DNA of 64,000 nucleotides from NCBI GenBank assembly GCA_017470735.1, contig JAFUYB010000042.1, positions 1 to 64,000 on the forward strand, read 5' to 3'. The DNA comes from Lachnospiraceae bacterium. GTDB lineage: Bacteria > Bacillota > Clostridia > Lachnospirales > Lachnospiraceae. Shown piece by piece: positions 17,108 to 25,553 of this stretch (positions within the stretch are counted from its first letter, which is position 1; every line of letters begins with the position of its first letter). A program made the translations under genes and the position numbers. Below the pieces are notes generated by a model. The model was given only the letters and a program-made list of their open reading frames with translations, was not told the origin of the DNA and ran no database searches.

Positions 17108-17158
17108 ATCGTTTCCTTTGCGCTATGCTTTGATATGAAAATGAATCATACCGTTACA

Positions 17159-17767
17159 TCAAAGCTCCAATGTCTTTTTACATAAATCCTTTATATAAGC
17201 CGCAATCTCGTCAACTGTATCTGTTATCTCTCCCTGATTAACGAAAACATTCGTCACCCCTGCTGCCGAGAGCTTTTCGGCAGAGAAGTCTTCGGCATCG
17301 GCGAGAAAACGGCGGCAAACTTCGTCGTATTTGGGCGCAGCCTGCTTGTGCTCACGGCGGATCGCGCGCTCCAAGCGGGTAAAATCATCTGCTTCTATAT
17401 ATATCGGTACAACATTTTCCTTTTTGTAGTAGCTGGCAAGCTTTTCGTAGGAAACCAGCGTTCCGATCAGCAGATAATTCTGCTTCGTCAGGTCTACCTG
17501 CCCGTCGTCCACCGTAAAATACGCCCATCTGCCGAGCTGCGTCTGGTAGATCCGCTTTTCGATCACCTTGCCCGCCTGCTCTAACCGCTCTTCTTCCGCC
17601 TCATCGCAAAAGTGGTATTCCACGCCGTCCTGCTCTTTCTGGCGGATCGGCCGTGTCGTGTAGGAAACAATATTTGCAAGCTGCAGATCCTCCCGTTCCA
17701 TCAGGCGTTTGAAAATGGCGTCCTTGCCGCTTGCGCTCTTCCCCATCAAAAAAAATATCTTTCCCAT
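17159..17767 (-). CDS. Guanylate-kinase-like nucleoside monophosphate kinase
   Basis: A 202-residue P-loop kinase. FFLMGKSASGKDAIFKRL is the ATP-binding loop, and VSYTTRPIRQKEQDGVEYHF is the GMP-binding block of guanylate kinases. It lies where Bacillus has tmk (thymidylate kinase) in the yaaO-tmk-yaaQ-yaaR-holB order, yet the substrate-side sequence is guanylate-kinase-like, not thymidylate-kinase-like. A second, housekeeping gmk is expected elsewhere, so this may be a paralogue with another role. Stop of yaaO is six bases upstream; no strong Shine-Dalgarno is present, suggesting translational coupling. Confidence 0.83.
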   Translation of the reverse strand: MGKIFFLMGKSASGKDAIFKRLMEREDLQLANIVSYTTRPIRQKEQDGVEYHFCDEAEEERLEQAGKVIEKRIYQTQLGRWAYFTVDDGQVDLTKQNYLLIGTLVSYEKLASYYKKENVVPIYIEADDFTRLERAIRREHKQAAPKYDEVCRRFLADAEDFSAEKLSAAGVTNVFVNQGEITDTVDEIAAYIKDLCKKTLEL

Positions 17768-17773
17768 AAGCTG

Positions 17774-19021
17774 TCAGTCTTCCGCATTTCTGTCAATCTG
17801 ATATAGCGCTTCCGCCAGCCGGTCAAATCCATCTTTGGTGTCCATAATCCCGGTAATTGCCAATGCGTAATGCTCCCCGGCTTTTTCCAATTCAAGGTGG
17901 TAATCCGTCCGCAGGCGCTCCAACAGTTCCTGTCCCGATATCTCTGCATCTTTTGTCGATATAATTATCTTCGACAGATCCTGATTGTCTTTTTTTATAA
18001 TATGTAACTTGTTTAAGACCTGCGCCTTCTCATAAAAATCCGCCAGCAGACGGGCATATACCCGGTAACGCTCTGCTCCCTGCTCCTGCAAAAAGCGGCA
18101 ACCTGCCGCCGCCGAGCTCATCAGCAGATAGGACGGCGAACTGGTCTGGAACATATTCAGATAACGCTTCACCTCATCGGCAGACACCCTGGGATTTTTC
18201 GTCTTTGGAAGCAGGATCAATGATACCTGTCCCAGCACGGGCAAAGTCTTGTGCAGGGATACAACAACCGCATCCGCTCCTTGGGTAATCGGGTTTTGCA
18301 GAGAATAGATCCTGTCCGCCATTCCTCCTGCAGCTGCGTCCGGCTGTCCATCCCACGACCGCAGTCCCAGATGTGCCCCATGCGCCGCGTCCACAAGCAA
18401 AGCTGCTCCATGTGAATGAACCATCTCCGCGATCCGCGGCACATCTGCCGCCAATCCCTCATAAGTCGGCGAAGTGATGACTGCCGCCTGAACCTCCGGA
18501 TGCTCCGACAAAGCCCGTTCCACCGTATCCGGTGTAACCGCTTCACAGAACCCTTCCGCGCTTCGCTCCACCGGCAGCCGCTCTACCGTAAGCTCCCTGA
18601 ACTCCGCCGCATTGCGGACACTCCAATGACAGCCCTCTGCCGCCAATATCTTACCGTGCTGCTTTGTCGCAGCAAAGATCATGGACAGATTTCCGCAGGT
18701 CGAACCGTTGACGGACAGAAATGCCCTTTTTGCACCGTACATCTCTGCCCACTCCTGCTCCAGCTCCGCCAGCAGCCCTGACGCATGCCGCAGGTCATCA
18801 AAGCCGCCGATCTCCGTGATATCATAGCGAAATGGGTCACAGTCTTCTCGTGACTCCATTTCACTTCGGAGCCGGTCTTTAGAATCCGCCTCTCCCTGTA
18901 TAGCATCGGCCTGCTCCGTTTTTCCCATTCCGACATTTTTCCGCTTCGCGCCCGGGATGTGGAACGGATACGCATCACTGCCCGTATAACGGAGCACCTC
19001 CTGATCCAGCCACCGTTTCAC
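17774..19021 (-). CDS. yaaO: Orn/Lys/Arg decarboxylase family protein (YaaO-like)
   Basis: PLP-dependent fold-type I enzyme of the lysine/arginine/ornithine decarboxylase family; the substrate is not certain. The 415 residues begin with the family's LDQEVLRYTGSDAYPFHIPGAKR block, bind PLP through DAAHGAH, and carry the Schiff-base lysine in VSLHKTLPVLGQ. The C-terminal domain is shorter than in biodegradative decarboxylases, as in Bacillus YaaO. I choose the GTG at 19021, which overlaps the stop of the upstream gene (GTGA); a TTG ten codons earlier is less likely. A ~35-residue charged insertion (about 30-65) after the first block is unusual. Confidence 0.86.
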   Translation of the reverse strand: MKRWLDQEVLRYTGSDAYPFHIPGAKRKNVGMGKTEQADAIQGEADSKDRLRSEMESREDCDPFRYDITEIGGFDDLRHASGLLAELEQEWAEMYGAKRAFLSVNGSTCGNLSMIFAATKQHGKILAAEGCHWSVRNAAEFRELTVERLPVERSAEGFCEAVTPDTVERALSEHPEVQAAVITSPTYEGLAADVPRIAEMVHSHGAALLVDAAHGAHLGLRSWDGQPDAAAGGMADRIYSLQNPITQGADAVVVSLHKTLPVLGQVSLILLPKTKNPRVSADEVKRYLNMFQTSSPSYLLMSSAAAGCRFLQEQGAERYRVYARLLADFYEKAQVLNKLHIIKKDNQDLSKIIISTKDAEISGQELLERLRTDYHLELEKAGEHYALAITGIMDTKDGFDRLAEALYQIDRNAED

Positions 19022-20226
19022 TCTAAAAATCTCCCTATCTCCGGCATCCAATCGCCGATGAATGGTTTGCGCTCCGCCATCGAAAGCCCAATTGGGATTA
19101 TAAAAGTAGACAACTTATCTATGACATTAAACCAGGAAAGGGACAAATTTTTTTGTCGTCTAAGGTATTTCTCCCACTTCTGCTCCATAAACCGGTTCAT
19201 GCTCCAGCCGTGGATTTTTTTCACGCGCGCTTCGTCCGGAATGAAATCCTCATCCTCACAGATCTCTATCAGGCGGCGAGAAACTGCCATCCCGTCTACG
19301 GTTTCCTTTTGGAGCATCTGATACAGCTGTACAAGCACGCCCATATCCTCGATCAGCTCCATCTGCCGCAAAATCGCAAAGACCGCTTTGGCGATTTCAT
19401 CAACAGAAGCATTGCTGCGTGCCGGCGGTTCAAATAGTTCTTTCTTTCGGCTGGGATCCTCCTTTGATGCATTCTCTGCCTTCAGTGGCTGCTCTTCACC
19501 CGTCTTCTTCCTCGGGATACTGACCGGTTTCGGCGGAACGCCCCGTTTTTCTGATGCCTGGTTCAAGCCATCCGCATCCCCATCCGGCAGCGCGATCCAG
19601 GTACCGAGGATATTTTTTACCTTGTGCATCACGCGCCGCTCTGCCGCAAATTTCCAAAGCTGCGCAATATCTTTTTTCTCATCTTCAATATAAGCACGCA
19701 CTGCCTGCCGGAAATCCTCCGCGCTCAGGCGGTCACGGTACTTCAGCACATCACAGATCAGCCGGTCTGTCGTGTAAATCTGTATCTTCTCCCCGGCAAA
19801 TCCGACCGTCTCCACTCCCAGCGACAAAACACTTTCTTCCGTGAAATATGGCTGGACCGGCGGTTCCTTCAATTTAAAGCGCGATTTGGAAATATTTTTA
19901 CTGACCGCTATGCTCCACACTTTTGGGCGCTCTTCCAGATATCCGTGGTAATACAGCGCCGTTCCCATCGTCAGCACGCCGTCCCCGAAGCGCGACAAAA
20001 TGGCCTCTTCTTCCGTAAAGTCCACATCGGGCAGCGTATAGTAACCGCTCTTTGCCCGGATCAGCTCGCCACGCTCCACCAGCGTCAGGATCATCTTGTA
20101 GGATACTCCTGCTGCCGTCAGCGCCGCGGTCTTCGCCAGCCCGTGATTCCGCCGTATGATGTTGTTGACCCGCTCGCGCGCCGCTTCCCGTTCCAGACGC
20201 TCCGCCCGTTCAAATCCTTGTGCCAT
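19018..20226 (-). CDS. AbiEi-like antitoxin-family protein without AbiEii partner
   Basis: A 402-residue protein. The N-terminal half (about 20-220) matches the type IV antitoxin AbiEi family: a winged helix (LAKTAALTAAGVSYKMILTLVERGELIRAKSGYYTL) followed by the nuclease-like antitoxin domain with 'LTMGTALYYHG' and 'YTTDRLICDVLKYRDRLSAEDFRQAV'. The second half is a charged linker then a helical domain I do not recognise. AbiEi normally lies beside the nucleotidyltransferase toxin AbiEii, which is absent here. Instead it heads the operon yaaO-gmk-yaaR-holB-ricT-trmN6-rsmI, with a consensus promoter in front, so it may act as a regulator of that operon. Start at the ATG at 20226; an upstream TTG is less likely. 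Confidence 0.78.
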   Translation of the reverse strand: MAQGFERAERLEREAARERVNNIIRRNHGLAKTAALTAAGVSYKMILTLVERGELIRAKSGYYTLPDVDFTEEEAILSRFGDGVLTMGTALYYHGYLEERPKVWSIAVSKNISKSRFKLKEPPVQPYFTEESVLSLGVETVGFAGEKIQIYTTDRLICDVLKYRDRLSAEDFRQAVRAYIEDEKKDIAQLWKFAAERRVMHKVKNILGTWIALPDGDADGLNQASEKRGVPPKPVSIPRKKTGEEQPLKAENASKEDPSRKKELFEPPARSNASVDEIAKAVFAILRQMELIEDMGVLVQLYQMLQKETVDGMAVSRRLIEICEDEDFIPDEARVKKIHGWSMNRFMEQKWEKYLRRQKNLSLSWFNVIDKLSTFIIPIGLSMAERKPFIGDWMPEIGRFLE

Positions 20227-20315
20227 AATTTTACGCTTCCCGGAAATCAATCCACTATTCCGAAACCATCCATCACCTTTGTCCAACCATATGGTTCGTC
20301 ACAAATGATCACTCT

Positions 20316-20344
20316 ATTATAACGCTTACACCCCATTCTGACAA
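20316..20344 (-). promoter_or_regulatory. Promoter of the AbiEi-yaaO-holB operon
   Basis: Minus strand: TTGTCA (20339-20344), 17-bp spacer, TATAAT (20316-20321). It is divergent from the promoter of the ArgR-like gene, with the two -35 boxes 52 bp apart. Confidence 0.8.
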
Positions 20345-20395
20345 ATGGAGTTCGCCATCCCAAGGCTTTTTCTTTTTTCCATGGACAAACTATCC

Positions 20396-20424
20396 TTGTG
20401 TTTCTTACTATATTGTCCTATAAT
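20396..20424 (+). promoter_or_regulatory. Promoter of the ArgR-like gene
   Basis: TTGTGT (20396-20401), 17-bp spacer, TATAAT (20419-20424). Transcription would start about 35 bp before the TTG start codon. Confidence 0.75.
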
Positions 20425-20467
20425 AAGAAAAGACATAATTAACCGTCTGATACAAAGGAGAACGACA

Positions 20468-20986
20468 TTGTCTGACCAGATTATGAGCAAACCGACACGC
20501 GTGCGGATGAATCCGTCGCGGAACACCTGTGAAGAGATCATCCGCCGCATTCTGACGACGGAGAATAAAGAAAATGGCAGGAACCAGCATTTCAAAACAG
20601 CCGCCGACTTTATGGCCTACTTTGAGTCCCTCTATCCGTCCGGTCCCGGACTGACGAAGCAGGTACAGCGCGCGATCAAATCCATGGATCTCGCCAAAGA
20701 CGAAAACGGCTATTTTCTGATCAATAAGACCAAAGAAGCCGCTGCCCAGGAAAAGGAACTGTCTGCTATTTTGGCAAAAACGAATGCATCTCTTGTCGAT
20801 ACAGGCACATTCGACACAATTTTTCTGACCGCAGAGCCGGTCTACCGCTCCTGCCTGCTGGCTCTGCTGAATGAAGCAAAAAGCCTGCGCCCGCTTTACA
20901 TTACCATTGTGGAGACGACTGACGGACTTCTGTTTCTGACAAATGAGGCAGGCGCACTCAAGGAAGCACTGAACCGCTTATTGTAA
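20468..20986 (+). CDS. ArgR-like regulator, divergent
   Basis: A 172-residue protein starting at TTG (20468), chosen because AAAGGAG lies seven bases upstream; an ATG at 20483 is possible. Residues about 20-85 read as a winged helix whose end (GLTKQVQRAIKSMDLAKDENGYFLI) lines up with the DNA-binding domain of arginine repressors, and the C-terminal ~70 residues (FLTAEPVYRSCLLALLNEA...TTDGLLFLTNEAGALKEAL) have the length and pattern of the ArgR oligomerisation domain. The GTxxGDDT-type arginine site is not kept, so arginine binding is doubtful. It is divergent from the AbiEi-led operon and could control it. The family call is by pattern only. Confidence 0.5.
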   Translation: MSDQIMSKPTRVRMNPSRNTCEEIIRRILTTENKENGRNQHFKTAADFMAYFESLYPSGPGLTKQVQRAIKSMDLAKDENGYFLINKTKEAAAQEKELSAILAKTNASLVDTGTFDTIFLTAEPVYRSCLLALLNEAKSLRPLYITIVETTDGLLFLTNEAGALKEALNRLL

Positions 20987-21012
20987 TCATCAGTTTTTAT
21001 TATCCATTTAGA

Positions 21013-22998
21013 TCATCTCCGCCTGCGCCGTTTCCTCCGTCCGTTGTTACGGATCAGCTGATATTTTGGCTTCCGCGCTTTACGCTCATCGCGGCGGCGC
21101 ATCCTCTTCTGGTAGACTAACGGCGACAGCCAGCGGAGCAGCAGTATCACGCCGATCAGTCCGCACAGCCCCGCCACCGCCGCACCGATCATCGCGAAAT
21201 CCACACGGAAGAAACCCTCCGTTTCTTTTTCCAAATTATGGAACGGATAGCTGTAGCCGTCGGCCGAGGCAAACCGCAGCTTGCCGCCGCCGACATAGTG
21301 GTCGCCATAGGAAAACGACAATTCCCCTACCACGCCGTCCCCATTGTCCTGAAGCGGCTCAAGCGAGACCTCCGTATCCAGCACGCTTGCCGTCTTTGGC
21401 AGCACGACGGTCGCATCTTCATCCACCGAAAACAGCTCCACAGTCTCTGCCATCCGCCCGGTGCTGCGTTTTGCCGCGCTGCTTAAGCCTCCCGTTTCCG
21501 CCACCGGATAAGTGACGAAATTGTCAAAATAATAGTCAAACAACCGGATCGTATCCGTATAGTATCCGGGCGACGGCGCGTTCATCACGACACAGACCAG
21601 CGTCATCCCGTTGCGTTTCGCGTAGGTAACCAGCGTATTCTGCGCCACCACCGTATATCCTGTCTTTCCGCCGAGACAGCCCTCATAAAGATATTTGTTG
21701 GTGCGGTAATAGTTCAGCATCGCATGGTGATTGTTGAGCAGGGTCGGCTCCGAATGCTTGTTGGTCGGCGGGATCGTATACGCGCGTGTCCCGACAATCG
21801 TGCGGAATGTCTTGTTGTGGAACGCTTCCCGCGAGATCAGCGCCATGTCATAACTTGAGGTATAATGGTCATCCTGCGGCAGTCCGTTCGGATTGCCGAA
21901 GTGCGTATGCTTGCAGCCGATCTCTTTTGCCCGCTTGTTCATCATTTTCACAAACGCTTTTTCACTGCCGCCGACATGCTCCGCGATCGCCCATGCGCAC
22001 TCATTGGCCGATTCCAAAAGCATTCCGTACAGGCACTGCTCCATCGTCATTTTTTCCCCGACCTCACGGGCAATGTGCGATGTGTCCCCCTCATTCAGAT
22101 ACACCGCGTCTGACGAGAATTTCACGACCTCATCGAGATCACAGCTCTCGATCGCCAGCAGCGCGGTCATTATCTTCGTGATGCTCGCAGGATAATATTC
22201 GTGGTTCGGGTGCTTCTGATACAGCACCGCGCCCGATTCCTCCTCCATCACGACGACCGAAGCCGACTCTGTATCAACACCCGACGGCCAGACATTTGCC
22301 GCTTCTGCGGGAACCGGCGGAAACAGCATTGTCACCAAAAGCGCCAGGCACATCAGATGCGCGATCAGCTTGTGGATCGGCTTTCCCTCGCTTGCAAATT
22401 TTTCTTCGTATTCGGTCATAATATTCCCTTCCCGCATCGCGTCGTCCCGATGCAGATCAAAGGTAACGGCGTCCGTCTCCCACCGCGGAGCCTCGTCGAA
22501 GGATTCCAACGAAAAATCAAACAGCTCGCGGTTGTCCGTCTTGAACTCGATCCGGCCGCCCTCGGCAAGCACTTCTTCATACCGTTTTAAAAACCGCGGC
22601 GAAGTCAGCCGGCATTTGGCGTGACGCGCCTTCGGCCAGGGATCCGAAAAATTCAGGTAGATCCTCTCGACCTCGCCCTTTGCGAAAATGTCAGACAGCA
22701 GCCGCGCGTCCTCCCGCAAAAGCAGCAGGTTCTTTGGCGGATGCTCCATCGCTTCGAGCTTCTCCACGGCACGGCAGAGCACGCTCGTGTACATCTCGAT
22801 CCCAACGAAATTTACCTCCGGATGAAGCCTGGCCTGCTCCAAAATGAATTGTCCTTTTCCGACACCAATCTCGATAAATATGGGATTATCGTTATCAAAA
22901 GACAATTTCCATTGTCCTTTTCGCTCCATTGCATTTTGCACGCAAAACGGACTTTCCGCAATAACGCTGTCCGCTTTCGGTATATTTCTCAGTCTCAC
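21013..22998 (-). CDS. TrmB tRNA (guanine-N7) methyltransferase fused to D-Ala-D-Ala carboxypeptidase
   Basis: One open frame of 661 residues. Residues 1-~213 are a complete TrmB, which methylates G46 of tRNA: SAM site IEIGVGKGQFILEQA, FSDPWPKARHAKCRL, and the typical end 'GNIMTEYEEKFASEGKPIH'. It runs straight into a hydrophobic signal-like segment (LMCLALLVTMLFPPVPAEA) and then a full DacF-type penicillin-binding protein: active Ser in ASITKIM, SAN in ESANEC, and KTG in GGKTGY. A C-terminal membrane helix and a very basic tail follow. Topology in-out-in is self-consistent. An internal ATG at 22419 has GAAGGGA six bases upstream and would start a separate exported carboxypeptidase, so two products are possible. 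The start overlaps the SGNH gene's stop (ATGA). Confidence 0.85.
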   Translation of the reverse strand: MRLRNIPKADSVIAESPFCVQNAMERKGQWKLSFDNDNPIFIEIGVGKGQFILEQARLHPEVNFVGIEMYTSVLCRAVEKLEAMEHPPKNLLLLREDARLLSDIFAKGEVERIYLNFSDPWPKARHAKCRLTSPRFLKRYEEVLAEGGRIEFKTDNRELFDFSLESFDEAPRWETDAVTFDLHRDDAMREGNIMTEYEEKFASEGKPIHKLIAHLMCLALLVTMLFPPVPAEAANVWPSGVDTESASVVVMEEESGAVLYQKHPNHEYYPASITKIMTALLAIESCDLDEVVKFSSDAVYLNEGDTSHIAREVGEKMTMEQCLYGMLLESANECAWAIAEHVGGSEKAFVKMMNKRAKEIGCKHTHFGNPNGLPQDDHYTSSYDMALISREAFHNKTFRTIVGTRAYTIPPTNKHSEPTLLNNHHAMLNYYRTNKYLYEGCLGGKTGYTVVAQNTLVTYAKRNGMTLVCVVMNAPSPGYYTDTIRLFDYYFDNFVTYPVAETGGLSSAAKRSTGRMAETVELFSVDEDATVVLPKTASVLDTEVSLEPLQDNGDGVVGELSFSYGDHYVGGGKLRFASADGYSYPFHNLEKETEGFFRVDFAMIGAAVAGLCGLIGVILLLRWLSPLVYQKRMRRRDERKARKPKYQLIRNNGRRKRRRRR

Positions 22999-24116
22999 TT
23001 GTCATCCTCATTCCGGACAATCGCGTATTGCTTCAGGTAATCCAGCCACAGCGGATAGTAATGCGCCGTCAGATGGACATTGTCATTTGTGTAGTCCATC
23101 CGCAGGTCGCCGTTTCCGTCACAGAGTGCCTCGCTCGGCTCGATGTAAAAAATATCGTGTCCGTTCGCCAGCTTGGAAATAGCCTCATTCCGCTGAACGA
23201 GGTTTTTATTATTGAACGCCGGATCACTCCAGCTCATGGCTCCGCTGACATGGACAACCCCCTGGATGTAAATGATCGCGTCGGGCTGCGCTTTACGGAT
23301 GCGGCGGATCACTTTTTTGTATTCGTTGCGGAAATCCGTCGTCTTTGGCACGCCCATTTCGTTCATTCCGACACAGATGTATATCTTTCTGTAATCGTGT
23401 TTTTTCAGCACCTTTGCCAGCGATGTTTCATAATTCTCCGTTTCGGTACGGAAAGGGATCCTCACATCAAATACATTGTAGATTGTCACCGACTCTAACG
23501 CATAAAAGCTGGCATGATACCGCAAATCCGTATAATTATACAAACCGTCCGTCTGGGAATCCCCAATGAACAATGCGTCATCAAAGTAGCGGTTCTTGAC
23601 GGAACGGAACGCGTAATAATCGTGGTTCTGCTGAAACACGCCCTTTTTGGGATATTCATATACCGTGTCTTCAGGATCCATATAGTACGGATCGGCAACA
23701 CCGTAATCCATCGCAGGCAGCACGGGCCTTGTCGCCTCTTCGGGGAAAAGTCCTGAATAGATATATGTCCCTTTAGACGCCTCCTTGCGTTCCTCGATCA
23801 CATCCTCTAATGGCCTGTCCGTGCGGTTTGCTTCCTCTTCCGCCGACACATAGCCCGCTTCTTCTTCAACCGCGGGTTCCTCTTCTTCTTCCACCTTCGC
23901 CTGCTCTTCATCGGGGGCGGTTCCGGCGTTACCAACGCCCATTTCCTCCGAAATCCCATCCAGCACGACAGTATAGACCGGTGCCTGCAGGAAGTGATAA
24001 TCCCTGCCCGTTTTAAGCTCTCCGACCGCACCTGCGCCCCGCAGAATCAGACCTGCTGCCACAACCAGCAGCAAAAGCGGTATTTTTTCCAATAAAACTT
24101 TTAATATCTTCTTCAT
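22995..24116 (-). CDS. SGNH/GDSL-like hydrolase, membrane anchored
   Basis: A 373-residue protein with an N-terminal membrane helix (about 11-30), an acidic Glu-rich stalk (about 70-110) and an extracellular SGNH hydrolase domain (about 175-365). The block I Ser is in FIGDSQTDGL, block III in CVGMNEMG, and the Asp/His pair in DNVHLTAHYYPLW. Such proteins commonly work with an adjacent MBOAT acyltransferase to acetylate cell-surface polysaccharide, and an MBOAT gene lies four bases upstream here. The polysaccharide acted on is not shown. Confidence 0.87.
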   Translation of the reverse strand: MKKILKVLLEKIPLLLLVVAAGLILRGAGAVGELKTGRDYHFLQAPVYTVVLDGISEEMGVGNAGTAPDEEQAKVEEEEEPAVEEEAGYVSAEEEANRTDRPLEDVIEERKEASKGTYIYSGLFPEEATRPVLPAMDYGVADPYYMDPEDTVYEYPKKGVFQQNHDYYAFRSVKNRYFDDALFIGDSQTDGLYNYTDLRYHASFYALESVTIYNVFDVRIPFRTETENYETSLAKVLKKHDYRKIYICVGMNEMGVPKTTDFRNEYKKVIRRIRKAQPDAIIYIQGVVHVSGAMSWSDPAFNNKNLVQRNEAISKLANGHDIFYIEPSEALCDGNGDLRMDYTNDNVHLTAHYYPLWLDYLKQYAIVRNEDDK

Positions 24117-24119
24117 CTC

Positions 24120-25478
24120 TTAAAAATATAAATACATGAACGGGTTGGCTTTGGAACTATTGGCACTGTACAAGCTGATCCACAGCAGCAGTACAAGGAT
24201 TGCCGCTTCAACGAGGCGGGCTTTTCCGTCCCGTTTCTGCTGCACAAATTCATACACTTTGGGTACGCACAAGGCAATCCCGGCGCAGATGTAGGTCCAA
24301 AACCGTGACAGATAGCGGACAAAATCATTCGGATCCGCCCCGGCTGTCTGTCCGCTCAGCGGCAGCAGCCGCGAGAATAATGCCGAAAGCTCTGACATAT
24401 TGCCGACCGCAAAGCACATCCAGGTCAGCGGTATCAGCACGATCACATACATATGCCCCACTGCCGGATATTTTCGCAGCCACTTTATCCCGATAAATTT
24501 TTCCCACAGGATCAGTCCTCCAAGCACAAGACCCCACAATATAAAATGCAGTCCGCCGCCATGCCAGAAGCCGGTCAGCAGCCAGACAAGCAGGATATTG
24601 ACGATCGTCCGCTTTTTCCCTTTGCGGCTCCCGCCAAGCGGAATGTACACATAATCCTTGAACCACGAGGTCAGCGTTATATGCCAGCGCCGGTAAAACT
24701 CCCCGACCGAAGTCGCCGCGTAGGGATGTCGGAAATTCTCCACAAATGAAAATCCGAGCATCACGCCGATGCCTGCCGCCATCAGGGAATATCCCCAAAA
24801 ATCAAGATACAGCTCCAGTGAATAGCCTGCCGCTGCCAGCCATGCCAGCGGCGTTGACAGGCTTTCAAATCCGATCTTTACGGCTTCGTGCCAGAGGATA
24901 GCCAGACGGTCTGCCACCAGCACCTTCATGGCCAATCCGATGATCAAATATTTTAGTCCCTCTTCTATTTTAATCAGGGACAGACGGTGCGGTTTTGCAT
25001 ATTCTTCTTCCGTGTACCGCATAATCGGACCCTGCGCCACCTGGAAGAACAGCGAAAAATAAGCCGCCATCGTAAACATAGACGGTTTTTGCGTTATTTT
25101 CCCCTGGTACAGATCCGCCTGGAAAGACAGCATTTTAAAAATGTAGAAGCTGATACCGAGCGGAAGCGCCATCCCCAGCGCCACAGACATTATCTTGAAC
25201 AGTACGAGCACACCGGCATCCATGCCTGCTATGGCCAGCAGTATCTGCCTGCGGTGCCGGCCGTTATCGCTCTTGTCCTCCCAAACCATCTTTGCGAACA
25301 CAAAATTGAGCCAGCAGAGCAACAGCAGCAAGGGCAGATGCCGCCAGTCGCCCATCGCATAAAAAATGAGGCTTCCCGTAAACAGCGCCGGCTGCTGCAT
25401 CCTCCGTGGCAATAGAAAATATATGATTAAGAATAACGGCAAAAACCGAGATAGGAAGTTTAAATCCGTAAACGCCAT
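24120..25478 (-). CDS. MBOAT family O-acyltransferase (AlgI/DltB-like)
   Basis: A 452-residue polytopic membrane protein that would pass acyl groups across the membrane. Conserved MBOAT elements are FYRRWHITLTSWFKDYVYIPLGG and the catalytic His in LLTGFWHGGGLHFILWG; about ten or more hydrophobic helices are spread over the length. With the SGNH protein directly downstream it makes the two-component set known from AlgI/AlgJ-like and DHHW/PatA-type systems for O-acetylation of exopolysaccharide or wall polymers. No dltA or dltC is nearby, so D-alanylation is unlikely. Confidence 0.92.
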   Translation of the reverse strand: MAFTDLNFLSRFLPLFLIIYFLLPRRMQQPALFTGSLIFYAMGDWRHLPLLLLLCWLNFVFAKMVWEDKSDNGRHRRQILLAIAGMDAGVLVLFKIMSVALGMALPLGISFYIFKMLSFQADLYQGKITQKPSMFTMAAYFSLFFQVAQGPIMRYTEEEYAKPHRLSLIKIEEGLKYLIIGLAMKVLVADRLAILWHEAVKIGFESLSTPLAWLAAAGYSLELYLDFWGYSLMAAGIGVMLGFSFVENFRHPYAATSVGEFYRRWHITLTSWFKDYVYIPLGGSRKGKKRTIVNILLVWLLTGFWHGGGLHFILWGLVLGGLILWEKFIGIKWLRKYPAVGHMYVIVLIPLTWMCFAVGNMSELSALFSRLLPLSGQTAGADPNDFVRYLSRFWTYICAGIALCVPKVYEFVQQKRDGKARLVEAAILVLLLWISLYSANSSKANPFMYLYF

Positions 25479-25553
25479 TGTTTTATCCTGTCAATCCGAA
25501 TAGGAACCATTGCCCCCATTCAGTATCTATTCCCGCCAGCAGAGCCGCAACCT

